A stretch of 64,000 bases of DNA from Actinomyces minihominis. Lineage in GTDB: Bacteria; Actinomycetota; Actinomycetes; Actinomycetales; Actinomycetaceae. Position numbers and translations under genes: made by a program. The DNA lies in NCBI RefSeq assembly GCF_900187855.1, contig NZ_FYEG01000002.1, positions 186,001 to 250,000 on the forward strand, in the 5' to 3' direction. The notes below the pieces were generated by a model that ran no database searches, was not told the DNA's origin, and was given only the letters and a program-made list of their open reading frames with translations. Below are positions 53,368 through 62,577 of this stretch, in pieces (the first letter of the stretch is position 1; every line of letters starts with the position of its first letter).

Positions 53368-54369
53368 TTAGGCGGGAGGGGCGAAGTGGTCGAAGCCGCC
53401 GGTGACCTGCTTTCCGTCTAGCGTGACACGCGACCGGGTGGCGTCACTGCGGCTCGTACCGTACTCACCCACCGTGCCAATCGCTCGAAACGGAGCAGTC
53501 ACGAGGACGTAGGGGGGAAATGCCACGAGCAGGGAGTGGTCCTCACCCCCGTAGAGGACCCACTGGACGGGGTCGACACCCAGGGACCGCGCAGCCTTCT
53601 CCAGTGCCGCCAGGTCATCGTGAAGACCGTAGCGCGTGATGTCGATACTGACTCCGGAAGCCTCGGCCATCCTGGTTGTATCCGCCACCAGTCCGTCCGA
53701 AACGTCCATCATCGCGGTCGCTCCACGGCCCGCTGCGAGCGGACCGGCAGAAAGCGGGGGTTTAGGGCTGCGGTAAAGGGCTACCGGCTCCTGGAACGGG
53801 GTCGGAACGGCCGCTCCGTGAAGCGCACCTGAGACAGCGCCCGAGTCAAGGGCTGCCAAACCTGCAGCTGAGCGACCGAGGGTACCCGCGATGGCCAAGG
53901 TATCGCCTGGTCGGGCACCTGAACGAAGCACAGGGTCACCCGCGAGGGTGCCGTGAGCAGTCACCGAGATAACCAGGGTCGGTCCGCGAGTAATGTCGCC
54001 GCCGACCACTCCGGCCCCGGCGTTGAAGGCCTCGGTGCCCAGTCCCCCGGCGAAGTCTTCCAGCCAGTCGATGTCGAGGTCGGCGGGCAGCACCATGGAG
54101 ACCACCAGGGAGGTCGGCTTGGCCCCCATAGCGGCCACATCCGAGAGGTTCTGGGCAGCCGCCCTCGCCCCCACCTCTGCCCCCGTGGACCATGCACTGC
54201 GGAAGTGCGATCCCTCGACCAGGATGTCTGTCGTGACAACGAACCTGCGGTCGGGTACCTCGACCACCGCACAGTCATCCCCGGGTCCCACCAGCGTTGA
54301 ACCACCAACCGGGAGGTACGGGGTCATGCGAGCGATGATCTGTTTTTCGCTGAGTTCACTGACCTTCAC
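53368..54369 (-). CDS. thiL: Thiamine-monophosphate kinase
   Basis: 333-residue kinase making thiamine diphosphate. Family blocks: VGPGDDCAVVEVPDRRFVVTTD, VEGSHFRS, VGARAAAQNLSDVAAMGAKP, MMDVSDGLVADTTRMAEASG and GGEDHSLLVAF. I take GTG at 54369, with GAAAG about 9 nt upstream; an in-frame TTG is 9 nt earlier. It starts 15 bp after the methyltransferase stop, so likely in one operon. Confidence 0.95.
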   Translation of the reverse strand: MKVSELSEKQIIARMTPYLPVGGSTLVGPGDDCAVVEVPDRRFVVTTDILVEGSHFRSAWSTGAEVGARAAAQNLSDVAAMGAKPTSLVVSMVLPADLDIDWLEDFAGGLGTEAFNAGAGVVGGDITRGPTLVISVTAHGTLAGDPVLRSGARPGDTLAIAGTLGRSAAGLAALDSGAVSGALHGAAVPTPFQEPVALYRSPKPPLSAGPLAAGRGATAMMDVSDGLVADTTRMAEASGVSIDITRYGLHDDLAALEKAARSLGVDPVQWVLYGGEDHSLLVAFPPYVLVTAPFRAIGTVGEYGTSRSDATRSRVTLDGKQVTGGFDHFAPPA

Positions 54370-54384
54370 GGCAACCAACTTTCT

Positions 54385-55281
54385 TCAGAGCCTGGTTGTT
54401 GAGAGGTGTGAGGTGTAGAGGCACATTGCTGCTGCGGCAGCCGCGTTGAGTGACTCGGCGTCACCGAGCAGCGGGATCTCGACGAGGAGGTCGCAGATTG
54501 CCACCGCACCCTCTGACAACCCTCTAGCTTCGTTACCGAATACCCAGACGTGTGGGTTCGCCAGCGCTGCCCCCACGCCCTCTTCCGTCTCACCGGTAAG
54601 AGCCGCAACAGCCAGCGCATCAAGCGTGACATCCGAGTCGTGACCCGAGGTGCCCAGGATAGGCCACTCGCCTTCGGGAAGATTGGCGCGCACCGTTTCC
54701 AGCGGCAGACGCAGGATAGGGATGTGGAAGACCGATCCCGCGGATGAACGAATCACCTTGGGGTTAGCCGGGTCGACCGTCCCTGAACCGAGGATGACCG
54801 CAGCTGCCCCCATGGCGTCTGCTGATCGGATGATGGTGCCGGCATTTCCCGGATCCTGAGTCTCAGGCAGGCAGACTACAAACGGGGACCTGGCCCCGGC
54901 GCTTTGCGATGCCTGCGAGGCTCTCGCGCGCAGGACCTCCCACGTCTCCCCAGCATCTGCCTCCAGGGCATCAACCGTGGCCACCGCAGCAACACCCTGA
55001 CAGTCGGGGCTGATTGCCCTGGCAACCTCAGGGGTGACATTGTGAACATAGTGGGTTGCGCGCCTTGAGGCGGCAGCAAGTTCCCTGTCGCGCTCCTCGA
55101 CCTCATCCGTCAGATAGACATCAACAACGAAATCCGGGCGGTGGTTCACCAGTTCGCGTACCGCTTGCGGTCCCTCAACCAGGATACGACCGCTACGGCG
55201 ACGGCCCGAAGAGCCGCGTAACCCAGCAACCGTCCTGATTCTGTCGGAACGCGGGTTATCGATAAAGTTGTGGAAGTCCAT
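54385..55281 (-). CDS. TrmH/SpoU-family RNA 2'-O-methyltransferase
   Basis: 298-residue SPOUT methyltransferase. An N-terminal RNA-binding part (GRILVEGPQAVREL) precedes the knotted catalytic domain: LPETQDPGNAGTIIRSADA, VWVFGNEARGLS, and IPLLGDAESLNAAAAAA. Probably acts on 23S rRNA, like RlmB or the TsnR group; the exact site cannot be told. ATG at 55281 has no ribosome site but a TAGAGT box 6 nt upstream, which suggests a leaderless transcript. Confidence 0.92.
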   Translation of the reverse strand: MDFHNFIDNPRSDRIRTVAGLRGSSGRRRSGRILVEGPQAVRELVNHRPDFVVDVYLTDEVEERDRELAAASRRATHYVHNVTPEVARAISPDCQGVAAVATVDALEADAGETWEVLRARASQASQSAGARSPFVVCLPETQDPGNAGTIIRSADAMGAAAVILGSGTVDPANPKVIRSSAGSVFHIPILRLPLETVRANLPEGEWPILGTSGHDSDVTLDALAVAALTGETEEGVGAALANPHVWVFGNEARGLSEGAVAICDLLVEIPLLGDAESLNAAAAAAMCLYTSHLSTTRL

Positions 55282-55287
55282 GAGCAA

Positions 55288-55293
55288 ACTCTA
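55288..55293 (-). promoter_or_regulatory. -10 box for leaderless methyltransferase gene
   Basis: On the minus strand TAGAGT, then TTGCTC, then ATG: a TANNNT box exactly 6 nt before the start codon. Confidence 0.5.
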
Positions 55294-55376
55294 CCGTGAG
55301 CACGACCCCACCCAGACAGCAAGAAGGTGACCCATCGCTGGGTCACCTTCTTGAGATGTTCGAAAAATACCGAGAA

Positions 55377-55760
55377 CTACGCAGCCTTGGGAGCGTTGAC
55401 GTCCTTGGGCAGGGCTGCCTTGGCAGCCTGAACAAGGGTGGTGAACGCTGCGGGATCGTTCACTGCGAGATCAGCAAGCATACGACGGTCGACCTCGATG
55501 CCAGCCAGGTTCAGGCCCTGGATGAAGCGGTTGTAGGTCAGGCCCTCGGCGCGAGCACCGGCGTTGATGCGCTGGATCCAGAGGCGACGGAAGTCGCGCT
55601 TCTTGTTGCGACGATCGCGGTAGGCGTAAACGTGGCTGTGGGTGACCTGTTCCTTAGCCTTACGGTAGAGGCGTGAGCGCTGGCCGCGGTAGCCCGAGGC
55701 CTGCTCGAGGATATCCCTGCGCTTTTTCTTCGCGTTTACTGAACGCTTTACACGTGCCAT
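55377..55760 (-). CDS. rplT: 50S ribosomal protein L20
   Basis: 127-residue L20: [18 protein letters not shown] start, [20 protein letters not shown] and [16 protein letters not shown]-like block. Last gene of infC-rpmI-rplT. L20 often represses its own operon by binding the leader. Confidence 0.98.
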   Translation of the reverse strand: MARVKRSVNAKKKRRDILEQASGYRGQRSRLYRKAKEQVTHSHVYAYRDRRNKKRDFRRLWIQRINAGARAEGLTYNRFIQGLNLAGIEVDRRMLADLAVNDPAAFTTLVQAAKAALPKDVNAPKAA

Positions 55761-55795
55761 TGAAGTGTTCTCCTAAAAAGTCTGTTCCGGTACGA

Positions 55796-55990
55796 TCACT
55801 TGCCGAGCAGTGAACGTACGCCCTTCTCGTCTGCGCGTGCGACGACAACATCGTCCTCAAGGCGACGTGTCTTGCGCGAAGACTTGTGCTCCATCAGGTG
55901 ACGACGACCTGCGCGCTCACGCATGATCTTGCCGCTACCGGTGAGGCGGAAACGCTTCTTAGCCCCGGAGTGCGTCTTGTTCTTTGGCAT
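55796..55990 (-). CDS. rpmI: 50S ribosomal protein L35
   Basis: 64-residue L35: [20 protein letters not shown] start and [14 protein letters not shown] core. It lies 69 bp after infC and 35 bp before rplT. Confidence 0.98.
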   Translation of the reverse strand: MPKNKTHSGAKKRFRLTGSGKIMRERAGRRHLMEHKSSRKTRRLEDDVVVARADEKGVRSLLGK

Positions 55991-56059
55991 TTTCTTTCCT
56001 TTTCGTGTTTTTCTTGTCGCCCGATCCCCAAAAAGGAACGAGGACGGGCGGAAGTTCTA

Positions 56060-56686
56060 TTACTCGCCTGTGCGAGACTGGCGAACCTGTTCCCGCTGGC
56101 TACGTTCTTCGTGCTTGGCTTTGCGCTCAGTGCGGGCCGCCTCACGGCGCTCACGCTGCTGAACCATGGCATCGGCCTTCTTGCGGGTGGGAGCTAGCAC
56201 CATGGTCATGTTGCGCCCATCCTGGCGCGGAGACGACTCAACGACACCGAGGTCAGCCACCTGTTCAGCAAGGCGCTGAAGAAGGCGAATACCAGCTTCG
56301 GGGCGCGACTGCTCGCGACCACGGAACATGATCATGACCTTGACCTTGTCGCCCCCTTCGAGGAAGCGCTTCACATGACCGGTCTTCGTGGCGAAGTCAT
56401 GGTCATCAATCTTGATGCGGAAGCGGATTTCCTTGAGTTGGGTGTTGGCCTGGTTACGGCGCGCATCGCGCGCCTTCTGTCCGGCTTCGTACTTGAACTT
56501 TCCGTAGTCCATGAGCTTTGCAACCGGAGGACGTGCCGTTGGGGCAACCTCTACCAGGTCTAAGCCGGCCTCTTCGGCAAGTCGCAGTGCGTCTTCGACA
56601 CGCACCACGCCAACCTGTTCACCCGCGGGTCCAACAAGTCGTACTTCCGGAACTCGAATCCGATCATTGATGCGAGGTTCGCTGAT
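56060..56686 (-). CDS. infC: Translation initiation factor IF-3, apparent AUC start
   Basis: 208-residue IF-3: N-domain starting [20 protein letters not shown], linker helix ([20 protein letters not shown]), C-domain ([35 protein letters not shown]) and a basic actinobacterial tail. No ATG, GTG or TTG lies in frame near the expected start. An ATC codon at 56686 is preceded by AAGGAG with a 7-nt gap and gives the normal N-terminus. IF-3 genes are known to use AUU-type starts for self-control, so AUC is the best choice. A leader attenuator lies 40 bp upstream. Confidence 0.93.
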   Translation of the reverse strand: MSEPRINDRIRVPEVRLVGPAGEQVGVVRVEDALRLAEEAGLDLVEVAPTARPPVAKLMDYGKFKYEAGQKARDARRNQANTQLKEIRFRIKIDDHDFATKTGHVKRFLEGGDKVKVMIMFRGREQSRPEAGIRLLQRLAEQVADLGVVESSPRQDGRNMTMVLAPTRKKADAMVQQRERREAARTERKAKHEERSQREQVRQSRTGE

Positions 56687-56726
56687 GGCGCCTCTCCTTC
56701 CACTGTTTGGCCCTACTTGTGCCAAC

Positions 56727-56758
56727 AAAAAACTCCGTGCTGACAAACGCGCACGGAG
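56727..56758 (-). terminator. Attenuator in the infC leader
   Basis: On the minus strand CTCCGTGC (56751-56758) and GCACGGAG (56733-56740) form a perfect 8-bp stem with a 10-nt loop, followed by TTTTTTG. It ends 40 nt before the infC start codon, inside the leader, so it should control read-through into infC-rpmI-rplT. Confidence 0.85.
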
Positions 56759-56950
56759 CTTTCCCTCAGCAGACAGAAAACTGCACACGGCAGTCCGCCT
56801 ACTTTTACCCGGCGCCTCTGACCACAAGTCAACTGTGTCCAGTGACTGTGTCTGACCACCAACCAGTTGGTTAGTGGTGGGCCCCCAGGTGGGAATAGCT
56901 CCACTTACGTTCGACCAACAGGAACTGTCAGTCTTTTCGGTCGGCTCCAA

Positions 56951-57322
56951 CCCTACCAGCCGCCATCGTCTGTGCCGAGATCAGAACCGTGACATCCCGG
57001 TGGAACCTGTCACAGCGGATGTCCGACCGGCTCCTTTGCTGAACCAGTTCTATCCACAGATCACCTAAAAATACACTATCCACAGGTCAGAGACAGAGGG
57101 CAGCAACTTCTTTCCAGCCTTCGTAACCTTCTAAAATGCCCCACCTCAAAAGGTTTCTGATTCAGGACCAGATACTTCCCGCGCCCAACAATAGTCCGGT
57201 GTTCTTTCTGAACGAGGACGAACTAGACGCCATGGTCCGCAAGCCGCAGGTAGTACCCGACCGCGGCCCTCACCCACCCGCCAGCTCTCGATCTGTCCCA
57301 TCCCCTGTGCTCCGGTTTCCCC
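56951..57322. other. Intergenic region upstream of the infC leader
   Basis: About 370 bp between the SseB gene stop and the infC leader. It must hold the infC promoter on the minus strand, but no clear -35/-10 pair stands out. It contains two direct copies of CTATCCACAG (57050 and 57076). A small ORF on the plus strand (57136-57351) has no ribosome site and runs into the SseB gene; I do not call it. Confidence 0.6.
57050..57085 (+). repeat. Two direct CTATCCACAG repeats, DnaA-box-like
   Basis: CTATCCACAG occurs at 57050-57059 and 57076-57085, 26 bp apart. Each differs from the TTATCCACA DnaA box at one base. Two copies are far too few for an origin, but DnaA may bind here to regulate infC. 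Confidence 0.35.
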
Positions 57323-58117
57323 CTAGGCAAGAGCAACTGGACGCGGCGTAAGTCGCACGGCCGGAGCAGCAGATGAAAGACGGGGATGCTTGGCAATGAG
57401 ACCTAGCGCATTCGCCAGTTTGAGTTTTTGAACGGCCATGTCTGAGGTTGGATCAATCTCGAAGAGCACCACAACGTCAAGCATTCCATTCCAGATGACA
57501 CCTGACTCGTCCCCTTCGGAACCAGCGGGATGAACCCGCACAGCTACGATTCCCGAGCACTGGGTTCTTGCAGCTTGAAGCAGTTCCTCCGCCAGTGAGA
57601 CGTCGTACCACGGGGCAGGCCACCGGTCACCACCCACCAGGGCATGGACAGCCGCGACCGGAAGTATGACGGTTGAGGTTGATCCGGCATCGATCTGAAT
57701 GGCAGGAGGAGCCCCCGCCTGGGTCGCAGCAACCGCCACCCTCTGGGACGACATCGTCATGGGACGAGCGGTGGGATCCCATGCGGCGAGCTGCTCAGCT
57801 GAAGAGAAGGCAAGAACCATGGGCCCGTACTTTCCCTCTACGACTGGGAGCGGAATATCGTCATCTTCACCCAGACCCTGGCTTCGGTGTTCGCCGCTGT
57901 CATCAGGATGCACCTCAACGGGTACCGGGACGATAAGTCGTTCTGTAACCAATGCCGACTGAAGTTCTACCGCCCTGTCCGCACGCTCACCAAGGGTTTG
58001 CGTGGGGTTTGCGAGAGCTGCTGCGGTCAAAGGTAGCAGGCTCCCACGATCTGAACGATCGTGGCGCAGGGTAAGGCGCTGGGCCAGTTTGGCGCGCTGA
58101 GCATCAGTCAGGTTCAT
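57323..58117 (-). CDS. SseB-family protein
   Basis: 264-residue soluble protein with an SseB-like N-terminal fold ([50 protein letters not shown]). In actinobacteria such a gene sits between hisA and infC. Its molecular role is unknown; the name comes from the enterobacterial SseB family. Its ATG overlaps the hisA stop by 4 bp, so it is the end of the his operon. Confidence 0.82.
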   Translation of the reverse strand: MNLTDAQRAKLAQRLTLRHDRSDRGSLLPLTAAALANPTQTLGERADRAVELQSALVTERLIVPVPVEVHPDDSGEHRSQGLGEDDDIPLPVVEGKYGPMVLAFSSAEQLAAWDPTARPMTMSSQRVAVAATQAGAPPAIQIDAGSTSTVILPVAAVHALVGGDRWPAPWYDVSLAEELLQAARTQCSGIVAVRVHPAGSEGDESGVIWNGMLDVVVLFEIDPTSDMAVQKLKLANALGLIAKHPRLSSAAPAVRLTPRPVALA

Positions 58118-58839
58118 AGTTCTCCGGCGACCACCAGCGCCTCGTTGATCGTGAACTTTCCGGCGTAGAGTGCCTTGCCAACAATGGCGCTGTCGACCCC
58201 CAGTGAAACCAGTCCCCGTAGGGCAGCAATGTCTTCGAGGGACGATACACCGCCAGATGCAACGATGGGAGCGTCCGTCTTCATAGCAACCTTCTCAAGA
58301 AGCTCCAGGTTAGGACCGTTGAGCATCCCATCCCGACCAACATCTGTCAGGACGTAGCGCGAGCATCCCGCCATGTTCAACCTCAACAGGGTGTCCCAGA
58401 GGTTACCCCCCTCTTTTGTCCACCCCCGCGCCGCTAGAGTCTCGCCTCGGACATCAAGGCCCACAGCGACCCGGTCCCCAAAGCGTCTTATGGCGCTCTC
58501 AGTCCAATCTGGGTTCTCAAGGGCTGCGGTCCCAAGGTTCACCCGAGTCACCCCCATCGCTAGGGCACTTACCAGGGACTCTTCCCCCCGGATTCCCCCC
58601 GATAGTTCAATGTTGAGGTCTGTGGCATCGATGACCCGCTGAAGTAGCTCTCGGTTCTGACCCCGACCAAAGGCGGCATCAAGATCGACAAGGTGAATCC
58701 ACTCGGCCCCGGCTGCGGCGAACTGTTCTGCAATGTCTACCGGGTCGCCGTACTCGGTCTCCGTTCCGGCTTCACCCTGGACAAGGCGCACTGCCTTCCC
58801 GTTGACGACGTCGATTGCTGGAAGCAAGGTTAGTTTCAA
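58114..58839 (-). CDS. hisA: Phosphoribosyl isomerase (HisA/PriA)
   Basis: 241-residue TIM barrel. Catalytic Asp in [17 protein letters not shown] and the second in [16 protein letters not shown]; the latter block resembles PriA, the actinobacterial enzyme that can serve both histidine and tryptophan pathways. Whether both activities hold depends on trpF elsewhere in the genome. TTG at 58839 gives the normal N-terminus and lies 4 bp after the preceding stop; the longer upstream frame overlaps another gene and is ignored. Confidence 0.93.
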   Translation of the reverse strand: MKLTLLPAIDVVNGKAVRLVQGEAGTETEYGDPVDIAEQFAAAGAEWIHLVDLDAAFGRGQNRELLQRVIDATDLNIELSGGIRGEESLVSALAMGVTRVNLGTAALENPDWTESAIRRFGDRVAVGLDVRGETLAARGWTKEGGNLWDTLLRLNMAGCSRYVLTDVGRDGMLNGPNLELLEKVAMKTDAPIVASGGVSSLEDIAALRGLVSLGVDSAIVGKALYAGKFTINEALVVAGEL

Positions 58840-58843
58840 GTTT

Positions 58844-59422
58844 CTATCGCTTTCTTCGTCCTTTGAGCCACCCTGTCCAAGAATCAGGGCCACGAAACTC
58901 TTCGACTTGTTCGGGTGTGATTCTGCCGAGAAGCAGCTCCTCGGCGGCCAGTTCCAGTCCGGCAAGGACCAGACCCGACGACAGTGACGCTTCTGGTTCA
59001 CCATTCACGTAGCGCCGCGCAATGATAGTACCGGTGACCTGGGGTTCACCCTCACCCGCGGGATCCTCAGTGGTCCACGCTGTCAGGGCAACTGCACCGA
59101 GCGGACTCATCTTAGAGAGAAGGCGCGCCATCTGATCAGCCTCTTTTGGCTGGGGGCGTTCCTCCCCAAGAAGGGCCATCATCTCCTCGGCCTCACTCTC
59201 TGCTCCCCCGGCCTCGATATCCATGTATACGGCGCTGTTTCGGCCCAGCGCAACAACCGGGGCAGGTGAGCCCACCAGATCGAGAGCAGCACGCAGAGCC
59301 GCGGGAGCATCAACAGGCGAAAGAACGAGAGACCGGGCAGACTTTTTCGGCAGGGGTGTCATGCCCTGCATCATCTCGAGGAACTGGGCATCCAGATCAT
59401 CACCCTGGAAATCATCACTCAT
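58844..59422 (-). CDS. Conserved-type hypothetical protein in the his operon
   Basis: 192 residues, acidic, no signal or membrane segment. Starts [20 protein letters not shown]; two regions look folded ([22 protein letters not shown] and [21 protein letters not shown]), and the C-terminus is basic ([11 protein letters not shown]). I recognise no enzyme motif. It sits 3 bp after hisB and 4 bp before hisA, where hisH is often found, but has no glutaminase triad (no GxCxG), so it is not HisH. Co-transcribed with the histidine genes. Confidence 0.8.
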   Translation of the reverse strand: MSDDFQGDDLDAQFLEMMQGMTPLPKKSARSLVLSPVDAPAALRAALDLVGSPAPVVALGRNSAVYMDIEAGGAESEAEEMMALLGEERPQPKEADQMARLLSKMSPLGAVALTAWTTEDPAGEGEPQVTGTIIARRYVNGEPEASLSSGLVLAGLELAAEELLLGRITPEQVEEFRGPDSWTGWLKGRRKR

Positions 59423-59425
59423 GGT

Positions 59426-60034
59426 CTAGAGCGCTCCCTTTGTCGATGGCACTCCCTCAACGCGAGCATCGATCGCAACCGCTTCACGAAGTGCTAGGGC
59501 TAACGCCTTGAACTGTGCCTCGACGATGTGGTGGGGGTCCCTCCCGGCAAGAAGTGTGACGTGGAGGCACAGACCCGCGTTGAACGCGAAAGATTCGAAG
59601 ACATGCTGTGTCATCGCACCCGTAAAGTGTCCTCCGATGAGGTGGTAGGCCTGCCCGTCAGGTTCGCCTGTGACGACGCAGTAGGGGCGTCCCGCAACAT
59701 CAACCACGGCCCGCGCCAGCGACTCATCGAGCGGAGCAAAGCCTGTGCCGTATCGTCGAAGGCCACGCTTGTCCCCCAGTGCCTTGGCGAATGCCTGACC
59801 CAGGGTGATCGCAACATCCTCAACCGTATGGTGCACATCGATGTGAACGTCGCCCTCGGCCTCAACATCAATGTTGATTAGTGAGTGTTTCGCCAGCGCC
59901 GTCAACATGTGATCGTAGAAGGGCACACCGGTGCGAATGTTACCCGTCCCGTTCCCGTCGAGGTCGATGGTAACCCTTACATCCGACTCACCGGTTGTTC
60001 TCGTCACCGTCGCAGTGCGGTTCTGCTGTTTCAC
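59426..60034 (-). CDS. hisB: Imidazoleglycerol-phosphate dehydratase
   Basis: 202-residue monofunctional HisB. Metal-binding motifs [49 protein letters not shown] and [15 protein letters not shown] are intact. GTG start overlaps the hisD-hisC stop by 4 bp. Confidence 0.97.
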   Translation of the reverse strand: MKQQNRTATVTRTTGESDVRVTIDLDGNGTGNIRTGVPFYDHMLTALAKHSLINIDVEAEGDVHIDVHHTVEDVAITLGQAFAKALGDKRGLRRYGTGFAPLDESLARAVVDVAGRPYCVVTGEPDGQAYHLIGGHFTGAMTQHVFESFAFNAGLCLHVTLLAGRDPHHIVEAQFKALALALREAVAIDARVEGVPSTKGAL

Positions 60035-62520
60035 AGCGCCTCCTTTAGTGCCTGTCGAAATATCTCATTTTCGGTGGGCGTTCCAACTGTAACCCTCAGG
60101 TACCCCTCGGGACCCACCTCTCGGATCAAGACTCCGCTCTCAACCAGGTTCCGCCACACTTCATGACGCTTAGAAAGCGGCCCAAACAGTAGGAAGTTTG
60201 AAGAGGACGGTGCGACCACAAAGCCCTGCTCTTCAAGCCAGCTGGCAAGTTCGTCACGTTCGGCGCGAATAAGGGCGATCTGCTCCATCTGAGTTCCCGC
60301 GTGTTGCAGGCAGGCACGAGCAGCCGCCTGGGTCACAAGAGACAGGTGGTATGGAAGGCGAACCTTTTGGACCTCATGGACAATCTCTGGTGAAGCGATC
60401 ATGTACCCGAGGCGAAGCCCTGCCGCCGCGAACGCCTTCGAGAGTGTTCGAGTCACCACCAGGTGGGGGTGATCGTCAAGTAGTTCAAGACCCGAGGCGG
60501 TTCCTTCTGCACGGAACTCCGCATAGGCTTCATCCAGAACCACAATCGTGGCGGTGGGTTGCCCCGTTCTAGCAACCCTGGGTCCCGTTGTTTTAGCAAC
60601 TTCGAGGATCGTCTCTAGAGTTTGGTTTGAGATGGACTCTCCCGTGGGGTTGTTCGGACTGGGCACAAAGACAACAGCTGGCCGCTCGCGTCGCATAGCG
60701 GCGATAAAAACCTCACTATCGAAGCGGGGTAGTTCACGCGGGTTAGCCCCCGGCCCGCCCTCTAGGACCCAGGCGGTGTTGGTATCTCTCGCGTACTCCT
60801 CGTACATCGAGTAGGTCGGCCAAAGAGCAAGTACACGACGTCCAGGCCCACCGAAGGCTTGCAGCAGCTGGATCATGATTTCATTGGAGCCATTGGCAGC
60901 CCAAACACGGTCAACCGCGACCTGGACTCCGGCCTCAGCATGAACGTATGACGCAAGCTCTTGCCTCAAATCAACCGCATCACGATCTGCATAGCGATTG
61001 AGCTCGGTTGCCGCACTCCTCACTGCTTCCGCTATTGAGTCGATGACCTCTGGGTTCGGCTGGAACGGGTTTTCGTTCACATTTAACCTGACGGGAACAT
61101 CGATCATCGGGGCGCCATAGGGCTCAACTTCCGAAAGCTCAGGCCGGAACGGAAGCCTCACCGCAACATTGCTAACACTCCCTTCAACCTCCTCGAGGAC
61201 AGAGGGAAGAACCTCACCTTGAAAGCGAACCTGCGCAGCCTGACCGTGAGCCGGGAGCCCTTCTGCTTCGGCCAGGGCGATGAGCGCCGGCGCAACTTGC
61301 CTGAGTGCCGAGCGAGAGTAGTCAACAACCTGCATCGAGCGCAGGTACTGGGTGACATTGAGCCCGGCGGAGTACCTGGCGGTGCCTCCGGTCGGAAGGA
61401 CGTGGTTGGATCCGGCGACGTAGTCACCGAGGGGAACCGGACTGAAGTCACCGATGAAAACAGCGCCCGCGGTCGTGATTCTCTCGGAGAGCTCCAGTGC
61501 GTTCTGTGTCTGAATCTCCAGGTGTTCCGGGGCGTAGGATTCGACGACCTCGAGTGCATCTTCGAGCGTCTCTGTGAGAACAACTGCCGACTGAGGACCA
61601 GCCAGTGCAGTCGCTATCCTCTCTTTTTCAACGCACGCATCCACCATGCTGGGAAGGATGCCTTGCACCTGGTCAACCAGAGTCGAACTGTTTGTGACCA
61701 GCACAGATGCTGCGGCAGGATCATGCTCGGCCTGGCTGATCAGGTCCGCACAGACGAACTCGGGCTGCGCCGTCTCATCGGCGAGGACGGCGATTTCCGT
61801 CGTCCCTGCCTCAGAGTCAATGCCGCATACCGCCTGGACAACCCTCTTTGCTGCGGCCACGTAGACGTTGCCGGGCCCAGTTACCTTGTCGACTGCGCGG
61901 CAGCGGTACTCGCCATCGGTGAAGCCATAGGCCATTGCCGCTATCGCCTGAGCGCCCCCCACCGCAATCACCTCGTCGACGCCGAGCATGGCACACGCAG
62001 CCAGAACAGTCGGGTGTGGGAGGCCTCCGAACCTGGACTGAGGGGGGCTGGCCACCACCATCGACTTCACTCCGGCGACCTGGGCGGTCACCACGTTCAT
62101 GACCACTGAGGAGGGGTAGACAGCCAGACCTCCCGGGACGTAGAGGCCAACACGACCCAGTGGTACCCAGCGCTGGTAGACGATACCGCCGGGGATGACC
62201 TCGGTGGCCGCGGGCTCAGGAAGCTGTGCCGTGTGAGCAATCCGAGCATTCTCAATCGCTACTTCAAGGGCCCTGCGAACCGCGGGGTCGAGGTTAAGCA
62301 GAGCCTGGCCCAATGCTTCAGGTGGGACCCTCAGCGAATGTGGGCGCACTCCATCGAACCGTTCCGCCAGGTCGTAGAGCGCTGCTGCGCCCCGCTCTCG
62401 AACCTCCTCTACCAGGGGGGTAACAATCGCTGTTGCCGCCGTAGTATCGATTTTGGGTCGAGGCAGCAGGCTCTGAAGGTCCGATGGGAATGCGGTTCCA
62501 CGCAGGTCAATGATTCTCAC
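60031..62520 (-). CDS. hisDC: HisD-HisC fusion: histidinol dehydrogenase / histidinol-phosphate aminotransferase
   Basis: 829 residues in one frame. Residues 1-432 are a full His[36 protein letters not shown], the catalytic AEHD (His266) and PEHLE (His333), and [15 protein letters not shown] linker of about 20 residues (433-452) leads to a full HisC (453-829): [49 protein letters not shown], and the PLP lysine Lys695 in [15 protein letters not shown]. In most bacteria these are separate adjacent genes; here no stop intervenes. HisC and HisD work at steps 7 and 9-10 of the pathway. GTG start lies 6 nt after a TAGGAT box, so it may be leaderless. First gene of the his operon. Confidence 0.93.
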   Translation of the reverse strand: MRIIDLRGTAFPSDLQSLLPRPKIDTTAATAIVTPLVEEVRERGAAALYDLAERFDGVRPHSLRVPPEALGQALLNLDPAVRRALEVAIENARIAHTAQLPEPAATEVIPGGIVYQRWVPLGRVGLYVPGGLAVYPSSVVMNVVTAQVAGVKSMVVASPPQSRFGGLPHPTVLAACAMLGVDEVIAVGGAQAIAAMAYGFTDGEYRCRAVDKVTGPGNVYVAAAKRVVQAVCGIDSEAGTTEIAVLADETAQPEFVCADLISQAEHDPAAASVLVTNSSTLVDQVQGILPSMVDACVEKERIATALAGPQSAVVLTETLEDALEVVESYAPEHLEIQTQNALELSERITTAGAVFIGDFSPVPLGDYVAGSNHVLPTGGTARYSAGLNVTQYLRSMQVVDYSRSALRQVAPALIALAEAEGLPAHGQAAQVRFQGEVLPSVLEEVEGSVSNVAVRLPFRPELSEVEPYGAPMIDVPVRLNVNENPFQPNPEVIDSIAEAVRSAATELNRYADRDAVDLRQELASYVHAEAGVQVAVDRVWAANGSNEIMIQLLQAFGGPGRRVLALWPTYSMYEEYARDTNTAWVLEGGPGANPRELPRFDSEVFIAAMRRERPAVVFVPSPNNPTGESISNQTLETILEVAKTTGPRVARTGQPTATIVVLDEAYAEFRAEGTASGLELLDDHPHLVVTRTLSKAFAAAGLRLGYMIASPEIVHEVQKVRLPYHLSLVTQAAARACLQHAGTQMEQIALIRAERDELASWLEEQGFVVAPSSSNFLLFGPLSKRHEVWRNLVESGVLIREVGPEGYLRVTVGTPTENEIFRQALKEAL

Positions 62521-62526
62521 GCTGCC

Positions 62527-62532
62527 ATCCTA
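62527..62532 (-). promoter_or_regulatory. -10 box for leaderless hisDC operon
   Basis: On the minus strand TAGGAT, then GGCAGC, then GTG of hisDC. It fits TANNNT with a 6-nt gap. There is no ribosome site. Confidence 0.5.
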
Positions 62533-62577
62533 GGAAGAACGCACGTAGGGGCGCGGGGTCGACCAGAGGTTGGTAGT

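Noticed and set aside
56713-56904. Possible leader peptide in the infC leader
   Set aside because: The GTG start has no ribosome site, there is no run of regulatory codons, and the frame continues through the terminator stem.
57136-57351. Small plus-strand ORF upstream of infC
   Set aside because: No ribosome site, Pro/Arg-rich composition of non-coding type, and it overlaps the end of the SseB gene.
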